This document shows positions 46,309 to 55,383 of a DNA stretch of 64,000 nucleotides, in pieces (position 1 is the first letter of the stretch; each line of letters opens with the position of its first letter). Source of the stretch: Bacillus horti (lineage in GTDB: Bacteria; Bacillota; Bacilli; Caldalkalibacillales; JCM-10596); the NCBI RefSeq assembly GCF_030813115.1, contig NZ_JAUSTY010000022.1, positions 1 to 64,000 on the forward strand, given 5' to 3'. Below the pieces are notes generated by a model that ran no database searches, had not been told where the DNA came from, and was given only the letters and a program-made list of their open reading frames with translations. Position numbers and translations under genes: made by a program.

Positions 46309-46341
46309 GGCTTTTATCAAGGTATATCCTTATTAGTTATC

Positions 46342-46647
46342 TTATGAATTTGTAACCTTGGCAGCAAAGATACGGTGATATTTGATCCCCATAATAAAGT
46401 TAAACAAACCTAACGCTAGGAAAACAACACCTACCCCAATTCTCCAGCCTGTAATCTCAGGGTAAAAGCCGACCAGTTGAACAAGGGCCATAGCAATGAG
46501 CATAGTTCCCATCGCAATGTTGGTTTTGGCTGTATAAAATCTCATCATATCGAATTCGCCTTTTTTCTTATAGCTTCTTCCTCTGAAGCTATAAAAAATA
46601 GAGAACCCGGCAGCGAGAATAACGACAAAAAATAGTACAATATCCAC
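46342..46647 (-). CDS. YtpI-like small membrane protein
   Basis: A 101-residue protein with three hydrophobic segments and the pattern F-Y-T-A-K-T-N-I-A-M-G...L-V-Q-L...F-L-A-L-G-L-F-N-F-I-M-G-I-K-Y-H-R, which I associate with the YtpI family of Bacillus (function unknown). The minus-strand frame runs to 46665, but GGAGG is best placed for GTG at 46647. The 315 bp between this gene and the next plus-strand gene at 46963 are AT-rich, and I can assign no further site. Confidence 0.65.
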   Translation of the reverse strand: MDIVLFFVVILAAGFSIFYSFRGRSYKKKGEFDMMRFYTAKTNIAMGTMLIAMALVQLVGFYPEITGWRIGVGVVFLALGLFNFIMGIKYHRIFAAKVTNS

Positions 46648-46962
46648 CTTTAGCACCTCCATCAAGTCAAATAAAGTCCAAGCTTAAAAATCACTAATAA
46701 TCCAAGCCTACTTTCTACTTCCTATTGTAACCTATTTTTCCGCCTGAAATCCACAGATACGATGAACATTAAATGACGCATTATTTTCAGATTTTTGAAA
46801 ATAAATATTATACAAATGTGACATTTTTCGACTTTGTTCTACCTAAACATATAGTAGCATAGGAACTGAATATGTTTATTATTGGAAGAAAATTGATAGA
46901 AACAGAAAAGTAGAACAGACATAGATTTAGCCTACTAGACTTATTTGAGGGGGGTCTCATGG

Positions 46963-49569
46963 ATGTTAACGTATTTTGTACTTTCTCTAAAGCGTCGCTG
47001 GTTAACGTATTTATTACTATGTGCTATTCTTGTGGTTTTAGGTCTGGGGTATAGTGGAACACAGATGATTACTCAGGGTATCGTCATGACGGCACAACAG
47101 GATTTAGATGAGCATTGGCGTTGGCAATACGATATTCTCGTCTACCCAAAGGAAGCTCAGGAATACCAAGGATTAGGTGATGGATGGGTAGCACCGCAAA
47201 CGAGCATTGCTAGCTATGGTGGGATATCGATGGAGGATTTAGAGATCATTAGGCAAGTACCAGGTGTTGAGGTGGCTGCTCCACTTTCAATACTAGGTTA
47301 TTTTGAACATTCATCAATTGATCTTAAGTATGAGGATGCAAAGCTTGGAGAATATTATGAGATTTCTCATAAAACTACTGCTTTTGATGGGTTAAGGAAT
47401 ATTAGTCTCTCTAGTTTCAAAAGGTATATGGAGTATCGAGAAATTGCAGAGGAGAGCCAATTCTCTTTTTCCGTAGATATTATATACACAGATGATGGGA
47501 TCGAGCTTGCTTCGGGCTCAATTGAACCTGGAGTATATATAAGAGATAGAAATGAAATGATGGTTGTAGCTATAGATCCAGAGGCAGAGGATCGTTTATA
47601 CAAGCTATCTGGGGCTATTGTTGATGGAGAGGATTTGCTACAAACTAGATTAACTAGAGACTCGTCTTCCCAAGATCCGCTCATCCCTCTATTTTTCATT
47701 AGAGATCAAGGCTTGCAGGTTGAAGAAAGTATCAGCATTTCACGTTTTGAAGTTCCAGAATCTATGGATTTTGGGAAATTCTTAGATGATAGTGTGATTG
47801 AAAGATTGGAAAATATGCCGTTAACCCCTCTTTCAATCGTCCATATAAACACATTTTCGCCTGAGTTAAGGTACAAACAGGTGATACTTAAATTTGACCA
47901 AGAAGGTCAGATAAAAGAACATGTTATTCCTTATGGTCTAACTAATCGTTTACACTTACACTATTCACCACTTGATTATCAGCAACTGGAGATGGAGGAT
48001 GATGGCATTCCGCTTCTATATGTTGAGGGGGAGGAAAAGCTACATAGCTGGTATTTTGGTGAACAAGATACGATTTACACCTACAGAGTACTAACAAATG
48101 AACAGGAGCTTGCGGCCAGACAAAGTCCGAATGGTTATTATACCTTTGAACACCTTCCGAAATTTGGATTCCTATCACAAGGTTACTTCGATACGAGTTT
48201 AATAGTCCCACAATATGCCTCTTCGTGGAGCTTTGGAGATCCGGTTGATGTCTATACCCCTCAGCATAGTATGATTTTGGCGGATGGTGCAGGTCAGGAG
48301 GTAGAACCCCGGCCATTACTGCCTCTACCGTATAAGGATACGTACTATTCCGGTGCTCCAGATGCTATCACTATTTTAGAAGCAGCCCCTGTTGTCTATA
48401 GAGATGAGCCCCCTATCTCATCCATTCGAGTTGTCGTCCATGGAGTTGATGAGAGGAGTGAGGAAAGTCAAAGGAAAATAGAACAAGTAGCCAATGAAAT
48501 TATGGAGAGTACAGGACATAATGTGGAAATTATGCTAGGCTCTTCTGCTGGAAAAGTGCAGATACAACTAGGTGGCGCTGGAGAGGGAGAGGTCGGTCTT
48601 CTGGAAGAGGGTTGGCAGCAAATGGGGGTCAGTTGGCAGATTGAAGAGCAGATTTCAGAGGCGAATAAATGGTTGTTCTTCTATTTGAGCGTAATTATTT
48701 TTGTGCTTAGCTTCACCGTTATCACACATAGTTTGCTAAAAAGATCGATAGAGTTCTCTACGTTACGGGCGATTGGTTGGACTAGAAGCAAGATCATCAG
48801 TGTGCTGTCCTATGAGATTGTCTTTCTATCGTTACTGCCAGTAGTGCCCTTACTATTTACATCTGGAATGTGGAATATTTCTATAAGCTGGCAGGAAGGA
48901 ATTGGATTGGCTTTTGTTAATTTCTCAATCATTACCGTAGGTTATTATGCAGGAAGTCGAAGGTCCTTGTGGTCATCCCCACGTGATGGATTGGCAGGAG
49001 AAGGATCAAGTTCTACAAAACGTCTTTTCCCTATTTCGGGGGTGTGGGGCTTTATATTCCATCAATTACTGAGAAGACCTCTACGCTTTGGCTTAATGAT
49101 CCTGAGTATTGTATTAAGTACGTTAATGGTGCTATTATTTGTGGCTACACAACAAAGTCTTTCAGACTTTCTATTCCTATCTTTTTTAGGGGAAATAGTA
49201 GATCTACAATTAAGTACACATCAGTTCTATTTCTTAGGGTTTGGGATTTTATTTACACTAGCGGTTGTTGGGCTGTTATTGCTACTCAATTTATTAGAAA
49301 GGAAAAAAGAGTTCTATCTGTTGCGTTCTATAGGATGGTCACTAGATAAATTGAGATTGTATCTATTAGTTGAGTCCGGTGTGATCGGTATGCTTGGTGG
49401 AGCACTTGGGACGATCATTGGATACGCCATACTCACTTATTTCTCTTCTTTATGGCTGCCTGTATGGGTAGCATTTATTTCCATAGTCGTTCCTTTAGCA
49501 ATGCTTATTTGTTTTACCTGGTTAATATTTGGGTGGGTTAAGCGGTCTAAGTTGGGGAGTGAGTTGTAA
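46963..49569 (+). CDS. FtsX-family ABC transporter permease, large
   Basis: An 868-residue MacB/FtsX-like permease. It has an N-terminal membrane helix (residues about 10-35), a large extracellular domain (about 35-570) and then two FtsX modules with helices near the 580-690 and 710-860 regions (F-V-L-S-F-T-V-I-T-H-S-L-L-K-R-S; L-R-S-I-G-W-S-L-D-K-L-R). Such proteins are mechanotransmission or lipoprotein/peptide exporters. It forms an operon with an ATPase and a lipoprotein. ATG 46963 is set by AGGGGGG 8 nt upstream. Confidence 0.85.
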   Translation: MLTYFVLSLKRRWLTYLLLCAILVVLGLGYSGTQMITQGIVMTAQQDLDEHWRWQYDILVYPKEAQEYQGLGDGWVAPQTSIASYGGISMEDLEIIRQVPGVEVAAPLSILGYFEHSSIDLKYEDAKLGEYYEISHKTTAFDGLRNISLSSFKRYMEYREIAEESQFSFSVDIIYTDDGIELASGSIEPGVYIRDRNEMMVVAIDPEAEDRLYKLSGAIVDGEDLLQTRLTRDSSSQDPLIPLFFIRDQGLQVEESISISRFEVPESMDFGKFLDDSVIERLENMPLTPLSIVHINTFSPELRYKQVILKFDQEGQIKEHVIPYGLTNRLHLHYSPLDYQQLEMEDDGIPLLYVEGEEKLHSWYFGEQDTIYTYRVLTNEQELAARQSPNGYYTFEHLPKFGFLSQGYFDTSLIVPQYASSWSFGDPVDVYTPQHSMILADGAGQEVEPRPLLPLPYKDTYYSGAPDAITILEAAPVVYRDEPPISSIRVVVHGVDERSEESQRKIEQVANEIMESTGHNVEIMLGSSAGKVQIQLGGAGEGEVGLLEEGWQQMGVSWQIEEQISEANKWLFFYLSVIIFVLSFTVITHSLLKRSIEFSTLRAIGWTRSKIISVLSYEIVFLSLLPVVPLLFTSGMWNISISWQEGIGLAFVNFSIITVGYYAGSRRSLWSSPRDGLAGEGSSSTKRLFPISGVWGFIFHQLLRRPLRFGLMILSIVLSTLMVLLFVATQQSLSDFLFLSFLGEIVDLQLSTHQFYFLGFGILFTLAVVGLLLLLNLLERKKEFYLLRSIGWSLDKLRLYLLVESGVIGMLGGALGTIIGYAILTYFSSLWLPVWVAFISIVVPLAMLICFTWLIFGWVKRSKLGSEL

Positions 49570-49638
49570 CAACGAGTGTTCAAGATTGTCAAAGCTTTAA
49601 ACGATATGAGTAGGTCTTGCACAGAAGGGGGAGGAGTA

Positions 49639-50322
49639 ATGATCAGGTTAAAGGATGTTGTCAAAAGCTATAAGGTTGGAGATAACCAAATCAATGCGTT
49701 AAATGGGGTATCCTTGGAATTAGAAGAAGGCTCATATGCTACAATAGTAGGCCCATCTGGTTCAGGCAAGTCAACATTATTTCATATCATTGGAGGATTA
49801 GAAGAAATCGACCAAGGCGAGGTGTGGGTGGATGAAGAACCTATTCATCAGCTAAAAGATAAGGAATTGGCTCGTATTAGACGTGAACAGATCGGCTTTG
49901 TCTTCCAACAGTTTCAATTGCTACCTACTGCGTCTGCCCTAGAGAATGTGATGATGCCTTTACTTAACTTTACATCCTCTAAAACACTTAGAGATAAAGC
50001 GGCTGCCGTTCTAGAAAGAGTGGGGCTAGGTGATCGCTTGGATCATCTCCCTTCACGTTTGTCTGGCGGTGAGCAACAGCGTGTTGCTATAGCTAGAGCA
50101 TTTATTACTGAGCCCAAAGTGATTCTAGCTGATGAACCAACAGGTAATTTAGATAGTGAAAATGGGATGAAGATTATACAGCTCTTAGAGGACTTTCATC
50201 AAAAGGATGGAGGGACTGTAGTCATGATTACACATGATCTTAACCTAGCAGAGCGTGCAGAGCAGAAAATCAGCATCTTGGACGGACAGATTGTTAGTCA
50301 TGATCGGAGGATTCTAACGTGA
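49639..50322 (+). CDS. ABC transporter ATP-binding protein (LolD/MacB type)
   Basis: A 227-residue ATPase partner of the FtsX-like permease. It has Walker [11 protein letters not shown], the Q-loop [11 protein letters not shown], the signature [14 protein letters not shown], Walker [13 protein letters not shown] and T-H-D-L-N-L-A. ATG 49639 follows GGGGGAGGAG; the frame is open further upstream without a ribosome site. Confidence 0.93.
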   Translation: MIRLKDVVKSYKVGDNQINALNGVSLELEEGSYATIVGPSGSGKSTLFHIIGGLEEIDQGEVWVDEEPIHQLKDKELARIRREQIGFVFQQFQLLPTASALENVMMPLLNFTSSKTLRDKAAAVLERVGLGDRLDHLPSRLSGGEQQRVAIARAFITEPKVILADEPTGNLDSENGMKIIQLLEDFHQKDGGTVVMITHDLNLAERAEQKISILDGQIVSHDRRILT

Positions 50323-51353
50323 CTTTTATAAGGCACACCGTTGTTTTTAGCTTTATCCTGACTATGCTGCTATTAGTAGGTTGTAACCCTAAACCTGTTC
50401 AAATAGAGGAGACCACTGAGGAACTACCTGAATTTCTGATTGATAACCCTAAAAAGTTAGTTGAAGCAAACCCTACCATTCAAGAGTCTGATCTCCTATT
50501 ACAGGGCTTAGAGAGGCTAAGTCATTATTATGATAGTGTCTTTGATCAATCAGAACGAGCACAAATATTTAATGTTCCTGAAACAGGATATTCCTCTTAT
50601 ATTGACTACTTAGAAATCATGCTTTCTAAAGGCAAACCTATTCTCCCAATGTATGGAGGCACAGAGGATATTAAACGACAGATAGATGAAGGACATCCTG
50701 TTTTAGCTGTATTTCCTTTAAGTGGTGGTATGGAGGCGCAGACTGTTTTTTATGGATACGATGATGACTCTTTGTTCTATTACCACTTACCTAATATGAA
50801 TGAGAGAAGTGTCTCGATAGAAAGAATGAATTCGTATGAAGAGAAGGAAGTTAAGCTCTTTATGTATGAGGAAGGGTTAACAGAGCTTGATTCAGATTAC
50901 TACTTCCTTTTATACATAAGAGATATATATTTGAAGGATGACTCAGAGCTATTGGGCCAAGCTATTGAAAGGATTGAGAAAGAGAATTTGTTTGAGCAGG
51001 ACGATGCTTATATCAGATTCTATGTGTTGTATTACACGTTTTATGATCCACAGCCCGAGTTAGTTGAGCCATATGTTGAGGAAATAAGCTATAGCCCTAT
51101 TCTGTATGCGGAGATTAACTTTATGCTACCTGTAATAAAAGGCGATGACGAGCAAGCGTTAGAAGCTATGTCAAAGATGAACCTCTCTGTTGCACAGCTT
51201 CCCATGTACAGGGATGATACGATCTATCATGTTGGGGTACTTGCCTTAGAGAACGATCGAATGGAATTGGCTCGTACTACGTTACAATTTTTAAACGAAA
51301 GAAGCCCTGATTTCCCGGGATTAGCTGAAGCGTTGGCTCGGGTTGAAGAGTAG
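50319..51353 (+). CDS. Lipoprotein with C39-like core and helical C-terminus
   Basis: A 344-residue lipoprotein (L-L-L-V-G-C22), coupled to the ATPase gene by a GTGA overlap. The segment D-I-K-R-Q-I-D-E-G-H-P-V-L-A-V-F-P...F-Y-G-Y-D-D-D-S-L-F-Y-Y-H resembles the second half of C39-like peptidase domains, but I see no catalytic Cys in the right place. The C-terminal half is helical and TPR-like. It may be the extracytoplasmic partner of the FtsX-type exporter. Function unknown. Confidence 0.7.
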   Translation: MTFIRHTVVFSFILTMLLLVGCNPKPVQIEETTEELPEFLIDNPKKLVEANPTIQESDLLLQGLERLSHYYDSVFDQSERAQIFNVPETGYSSYIDYLEIMLSKGKPILPMYGGTEDIKRQIDEGHPVLAVFPLSGGMEAQTVFYGYDDDSLFYYHLPNMNERSVSIERMNSYEEKEVKLFMYEEGLTELDSDYYFLLYIRDIYLKDDSELLGQAIERIEKENLFEQDDAYIRFYVLYYTFYDPQPELVEPYVEEISYSPILYAEINFMLPVIKGDDEQALEAMSKMNLSVAQLPMYRDDTIYHVGVLALENDRMELARTTLQFLNERSPDFPGLAEALARVEE

Positions 51354-51514
51354 ATATTTTATTTGAGAGCATCGTCATGAAGAATAGAAATTAAATAAGT
51401 AAAATGATTTCCATTCGAATTACTTATTACTTTTGACTAATTACTCATAAAATACTATACTAAAAATAACGAATGCGTTATTTTGAATTTCTTTAAGGAT
51501 TTTTGAGTACAATA

Positions 51515-51632
51515 ACAAAAGAGGGTGCGCTAACACCCTCCACATACAATAGTTGGCCTCTTTGGAGGCTAGGCTCGGTTTTGAGAAAATAGACCCACAA
51601 CACTTGTTGCCTCAAGGGGGTCTATTTTTTTG
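51515..51632 (+). ncRNA. Candidate antisense RNA antitoxin of the type I pair
   Basis: The plus strand opposite the 3' part of the toxin transcript holds strong structure: hairpin GAGGGTG-CGCTAA-CACCCTC (51521-51540), a second hairpin (GCCTC...GAGGC), then a terminator AATAGACC...GGGTCTATT followed by T residues (about 51587-51630). A -10-like TACAAT lies at about 51507. The layout matches TxpA/RatA- and BsrG-like convergent pairs, where the antisense RNA triggers toxin mRNA decay. The exact ends are estimates. Confidence 0.65.
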
Positions 51633-51705
51633 CGTTGTTTGCCAATATAGCGACTAACGCTCCGAAAGAGATCATAAGACAGATCGTTTCAAATGTTGTC
51701 AGCAT
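51622..51705 (-). CDS. Type I toxin, small holin-like membrane peptide
   Basis: A 27-residue minus-strand peptide, M-L-T-T-F-E-T-I-C-L-M-I-S-F-G-A-L-V-A-I-L, then A-N-N-A-K-K. It matches the putative holin-like toxin family (TxpA/BsrG/YonT-like), which has a V/T-x-E-x-I/L-x-x-M-I-x-F-G motif, one membrane helix and a Lys-rich tail. A strong AGGAGGTGAT site precedes the ATG. Such peptides damage the membrane when their antisense RNA is lost. Confidence 0.82.
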   Translation of the reverse strand: MLTTFETICLMISFGALVAILANNAKK

Positions 51706-51931
51706 AAAAGCATCACCTCCTCCAAAAAGGAGTAAGTGAGCCTAGACCACCCTTGAGAAACCTATTCTATTGTATGATTCAATCATATAACATTTTTCTA
51801 AAGTAGACGTTATATATTAATATCTTTATTAAAAATTATCTAGCTTAATTAATTCTTTCTTTCTATTTTTCAATAAGAAATGGGAGCCTCTATAACCTAA
51901 CGTGGTTAGAGACTCCCATAATCTATATACA

Positions 51932-52223
51932 TTAGATGTTTTGCTTATCTTCTGTGATGTACTTGCCAACTATTGCTCCACCTGGACTACCTAATACTGA
52001 TGCACCGCTATTATTAACATTTAATTTTGTAGGGCTAGTGATGGTAAATTCTCTTTTAACACTGTTAGTATCAACACCTATTCCTCCTGGACCTGCCAAC
52101 ACTTCGATTGAACCAGAAAAAACTATACAAAATACCAAGCTACTAGTCCACGAGAGTTAAGATCTTCTTTATAAATAGATCCTCTTTTCGATAGAATTTT
52201 TAGGGCTTCTTCACTTTCATCTA
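51932..52223 (-). pseudogene. Degenerate duplicate of the AimR 3' end plus signal-peptide gene
   Basis: On the minus strand, 52223-52161 repeats the last codons of the receptor gene (D-E-S-E-E-A-L-K-I-L-S-K-R-G) and is followed by a second copy of the signal-peptide gene. The peptide start codon is ATA instead of ATG, and one base is missing after I-L-T-L-V, giving an early stop. Downstream the frame is open from TTG 52138: V-F-S-G-S-I-E-V-L-A-G-P-G-G-I-G-V-D-T-N-S-V-K..., ending after L-G-S-P-G-G-A-I-V-G-K-Y-I-T-E-D-K-Q-N-I. It may be dead, or the peptide could still be made from TTG. Confidence 0.7.
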
Positions 52224-52231
52224 GTAGTAAA

Positions 52232-52369
52232 TTAAATGTTATGTCCACTTTTAACACTATTAATATCAACAACAGGGCCTGCAGGGTTACCTAAAACTTC
52301 TGTTGCACCAGAAAAAATAACAAAAAATACCAAACTAGAAGTCAACATGAGAGTTAGAATTTTCTTCAT
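52232..52369 (-). CDS. Secreted signal-peptide precursor (AimP/Phr-like)
   Basis: A 45-residue precursor: a signal sequence M-K-K-I-L-T-L-M-L-T-S-S-L-V-F-F-V-I-F-S and a short exported part G-A-T-E-V-L-G-N-P-A-G-P-V-V-D-I-N-S-V-K-S-G-H-N-I. It starts inside the 3' end of the receptor gene (35-bp overlap), as phr genes do with rap genes. Arbitrium and Phr signals are 5-6 residue pieces of such precursors. The active piece cannot be read with certainty; G-N-P-A-G-P resembles arbitrium-type G-x-P-x-G peptides. Confidence 0.75.
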   Translation of the reverse strand: MKKILTLMLTSSLVFFVIFSGATEVLGNPAGPVVDINSVKSGHNI

Positions 52370-53528
52370 AGATAAGTCCCCTTTTCGATAGGATTTTTAG
52401 GGCTTCTTCACTTTCGCCTAGCTTTTGTAGTTTTAATAAAGGAAGATGAATAAAAAAGTAGTTATCTGCACTAACAAAAGAGTCTACTGATTTATAGAAT
52501 GTACTCACATCTTCATCTATTAATCCCTTATAATAAAAATAAAATCCTTTATCCCAATCTGTCAAGCTATTTATGTCAATTTCTTCTAAGTAGCCTTGAG
52601 CAAGTGAAATATCACCTTTATTAATAAGGTAAAAAATATAATTAGCAAGAGTCTGATGGTCATCAAGAGGTTGTGTGAACTCGAAATCAATTCCATAGAA
52701 TGAGTTTAAGAAAGAGTGGTTTAGGTTTGCCATTTTTAAATAATTTGAATGGCTAAATGTAATGGCAACATCAATACTTCTTTTAGAATACTCCAAAGCC
52801 AATTGGTAATTAGAAAATAAATATGTTTGCGATAAATTTATGTAGGCAGCAGCTTTAACATGCTCAATAAAATCTTGTCCAATAATGGAATAGCAAGATT
52901 GTCTTGCTTTTTCAAGGTTATATGAAAATAGATGGACAGCGAAAGAAAGTAACCCTAATCTAACAGAATAAGAAGCCTGAATATAATCACTTCTAATCTC
53001 TTCAATTTGTTCATGAGTATCTTGATTGTGAAGGAGGATTGATTTATTCTCTCCGAGATCAAAGTAGATTAAGCCTTTTAAAATAGACTTTAATACCCTC
53101 ATTTCAACTTCTCTCGGTTTAAATTCTTCGACTTCACTTAATAGCTTAATAGAGGGAAGCTTTGCGTCCTTCCTCATCTTAATAAGACTATACATTCGAG
53201 CCCACTCTCTATCAGCGGGATTCGAAGAGTTGGAAAGAAGCTCAATTAGGTAATCAAACTCTGCCCACAATTGGTTGTTAGAGCAATATTCTAAACCATG
53301 TCTAGCATTTCTAGATCGTTGGGTTAAAATATACTCTCCCATAATGTTCACTTGGTCGTTAGGGTACAAATACTTTACTATTCTTAACACGGATTCAAAT
53401 CTCATTTCCCCGTGTCCGTGTAAAAAACGAGAAATGGTTGATTCCGTTGTGTTGGCAACTCGTGATAGTTTGCGCTGATCCATGTTGTCTAGATGATCAA
53501 GAGTTTGCAAAATTCTCTCTTGCAGCAC
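52335..53528 (-). CDS. AimR-family (arbitrium-like) peptide receptor and regulator
   Basis: A 397-residue protein with an N-terminal helix-turn-helix (residues about 15-60: R-K-L-S-R-V-A-N-T-T-E-S-T-I-S-R-F-L) and a long helical TPR-like array. The pattern F-E-S-V-L-R-I-V-K-Y-L-Y-P...G-L-E-Y-C-S-N-N-Q-L...L-I-E-L-L-x-x-S-S-N-P-A-D-R-E-W-A-R-M-Y matches AimR receptors of SPbeta-like phages. AimR activates or represses a neighbouring gene according to peptide signal. GTG 53528 start. No phage genes surround it, so it may be a domesticated or plasmid/ICE-derived copy. Confidence 0.82.
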   Translation of the reverse strand: MLQERILQTLDHLDNMDQRKLSRVANTTESTISRFLHGHGEMRFESVLRIVKYLYPNDQVNIMGEYILTQRSRNARHGLEYCSNNQLWAEFDYLIELLSNSSNPADREWARMYSLIKMRKDAKLPSIKLLSEVEEFKPREVEMRVLKSILKGLIYFDLGENKSILLHNQDTHEQIEEIRSDYIQASYSVRLGLLSFAVHLFSYNLEKARQSCYSIIGQDFIEHVKAAAYINLSQTYLFSNYQLALEYSKRSIDVAITFSHSNYLKMANLNHSFLNSFYGIDFEFTQPLDDHQTLANYIFYLINKGDISLAQGYLEEIDINSLTDWDKGFYFYYKGLIDEDVSTFYKSVDSFVSADNYFFIHLPLLKLQKLGESEEALKILSKRGLIYEENSNSHVDF

Positions 53529-53907
53529 ACTACCTTCCCCCTTATCACAAAATATTCCAATCTATGATAAGCTTACCCCAAAGGCTAAGTTGAGTCAAAT
53601 ATTTTATAGAAAATTGCAAAATTAATTGTTTTGTAGAATTTTAAAGAAATAGACAACAATATCTATGTCTTAATTTGTAGGGAAGAACATACTAAAGAGC
53701 TAAATCAAATCGGAGATGGGCAGAGATATGGAAGTATACTATTATCTAAAGAGCCGGGGATACAAGGGGATATGGCTTCTGGATAGATGAACTTTATGTG
53801 CAAATGGAACAGTTAGTGCTTTCTTAGAAGATAGAAGACAATCTTTATGATAGGGAAATTCTTTAGTATAATCATCCTTTATAAAATATTTAGGAGGAGG
53901 AGACTCT

Positions 53908-54510
53908 TTGCAAAAATTAATCGTGGTCTTTATTCCAATTTTACTTTTTATCGCTGGCTGCACTTACCATAGTGATTCTGAACAAAATTTTGACTTGGAT
54001 AAACAAATGATTAGTTACCATTGGACGGAGAGATTAGAATCCCATGCCACTTTCCTTCAATTGATTAAGGAAAATTTGAAAGATAAACAAGCATTAACTA
54101 ATCTCTTTACAGGGTATTTCGTTGCAACTCAAAGAGATTCATTCTTTCAAGTATTTCGAAATGACGCCATAGAGTATTTAAAACAGGTGTACAGCGAAGC
54201 ATTTGTTAATCAACTTTTCGATGTTCATAACAGCGTAAATGATTTATTGAGTGACATCCAACAGGTTTTCCAGGATGATCAAGTAGATTTAGATATTGAG
54301 GAGTTAGGTACAAAATTAGATTTAGTAAGTCATTTAATTCTTCATGCTGGTTCTACTGAATATAGGTCGACTAACTCAGATTTAAATTTATATAATGTAT
54401 TTGCCTTTCCTAATCAAGTTAGTGACAAACATTCCATGACGAGTATAGCTGATCTTATTGAGAATATAAATGATCTTTTAGAAGAAGTGAAAAGTGATTT
54501 ATTACCCTAA
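53908..54510 (+). CDS. Putative lipoprotein of unknown function
   Basis: A 200-residue protein. The signal peptide ends in the lipobox F-I-A-G-C, and the mature part is mainly helical, with many Asp/Leu/Gln (V-N-D-L-L-S-D-I-Q-Q-V-F). No family recognised. TTG start after AGGAGGAG (53890s). The 379 bp between it and the divergent receptor gene hold only AT-rich sequence and a few short broken frames. It may be co-regulated by the AimR-like protein, but nothing in the sequence proves this. Confidence 0.65.
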   Translation: MQKLIVVFIPILLFIAGCTYHSDSEQNFDLDKQMISYHWTERLESHATFLQLIKENLKDKQALTNLFTGYFVATQRDSFFQVFRNDAIEYLKQVYSEAFVNQLFDVHNSVNDLLSDIQQVFQDDQVDLDIEELGTKLDLVSHLILHAGSTEYRSTNSDLNLYNVFAFPNQVSDKHSMTSIADLIENINDLLEEVKSDLLP

Positions 54511-54555
54511 ATATTCCAAGTGCGTTTATTGGGCTAATGTTGTTAGTTGTATGTA

Positions 54556-55016
54556 ATGATAGACTTACTTTTTAACAGATTTAAAAATATAATATATAGG
54601 CTTGTGTTCTATAGTTTTTTATTTTACCTGGTTATGGTTGCTCACTTTAGACTAGGCGGGATATACATACCACCATTGGAAAATAGAGTTGTAGCTGTAC
54701 AGACTTATCCGTTCTATTTCATCAATAATTTAGCTCAAATTTACAGCCAAAATGGTTTGGATAGAGCTTTCTTGAACCCTTTCAGATTATCATTTCTTAA
54801 TATCATGCTGCTTGTTCCTTAGGAGTGTATTTAGCCCTTTTATTTAAATGGAACTCTGTAAAAAAGGCCACTGTTGTTATTTTTTGCTCGAGCTTAACGA
54901 TTGAATTTGTCCAACTTATTTCGACCAACTTTGGCTGGTTATATGGAAGAGCATTTAACGTAGATGATTTAATATTAAATACTTTAGGGGGAGTTATAGA
55001 ACTGCGAAAGTTCTAA
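54556..55016 (+). pseudogene. VanZ-like membrane protein, frameshifted
   Basis: Two adjacent frames make one VanZ-family protein. The first ends at L-N-I-M-L-L-V-P (stop at about 54820). The second continues L-G-V-Y-L-A-L-L-F-K-W... to S-L-T-I-E-F-V-Q-L-I and the diagnostic F-N-V-D-D-L-I-L-N-T-L-G-G. One missing base near 54818 explains the break. The C-terminus is also short. VanZ-like proteins are membrane proteins often found in cell-envelope stress and mobile regions. Confidence 0.75.
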
Positions 55017-55033
55017 GTAAATATATAAAAATT

Positions 55034-55165
55034 CCACAGAAGACCGGTGAAAGCCTACGGTAAAAATTTCTGTTGGTAAATTGAATTCAATTAATACACT
55101 TGGCAATGCTTTCTTTCGTCATTGCAAATTATGAAAAAGAGATTTTTTCTCTCTTTTTTTTTGCA
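55034..55165 (+). ncRNA. Structured intergenic stretch ending in a terminator
   Basis: Nested pairing CCACAGAA (55034-55041) with TTCTGTTGG (55068-55076) encloses ACCG/CGGT. A further hairpin GCAATG...CATTGC follows, and then an AAAAAGAGA/TCTCTCTTTTT hairpin with a long T run at about 55134-55165. It may be a small RNA or the 3' end of the broken VanZ transcript. I cannot match it to a known riboswitch class. Confidence 0.35.
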
Positions 55166-55383
55166 TTAAAATAGGGCTACATAGGTCGAAAGAATCGTTA
55201 CTCAATATATTTATTTTAAAAATAATCAATTTCCCGGACAAATTTCGACAATATTCTGTTTTTTGATATGCTAGGATATAACTAGTTTAGTAGAAAAGTT
55301 GGATTTCATGCAGGAAATTCTTACTATTTATGACCATATAAACCTATAAGGTTGAAATGTAGGTGAAGTCATGAAGAATCGCT

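Noticed and set aside
51936..52160. 74-codon plus-strand frame
   Set aside because: Antisense to the degenerate signal-peptide gene, whose homology to the intact copy decides the strand.
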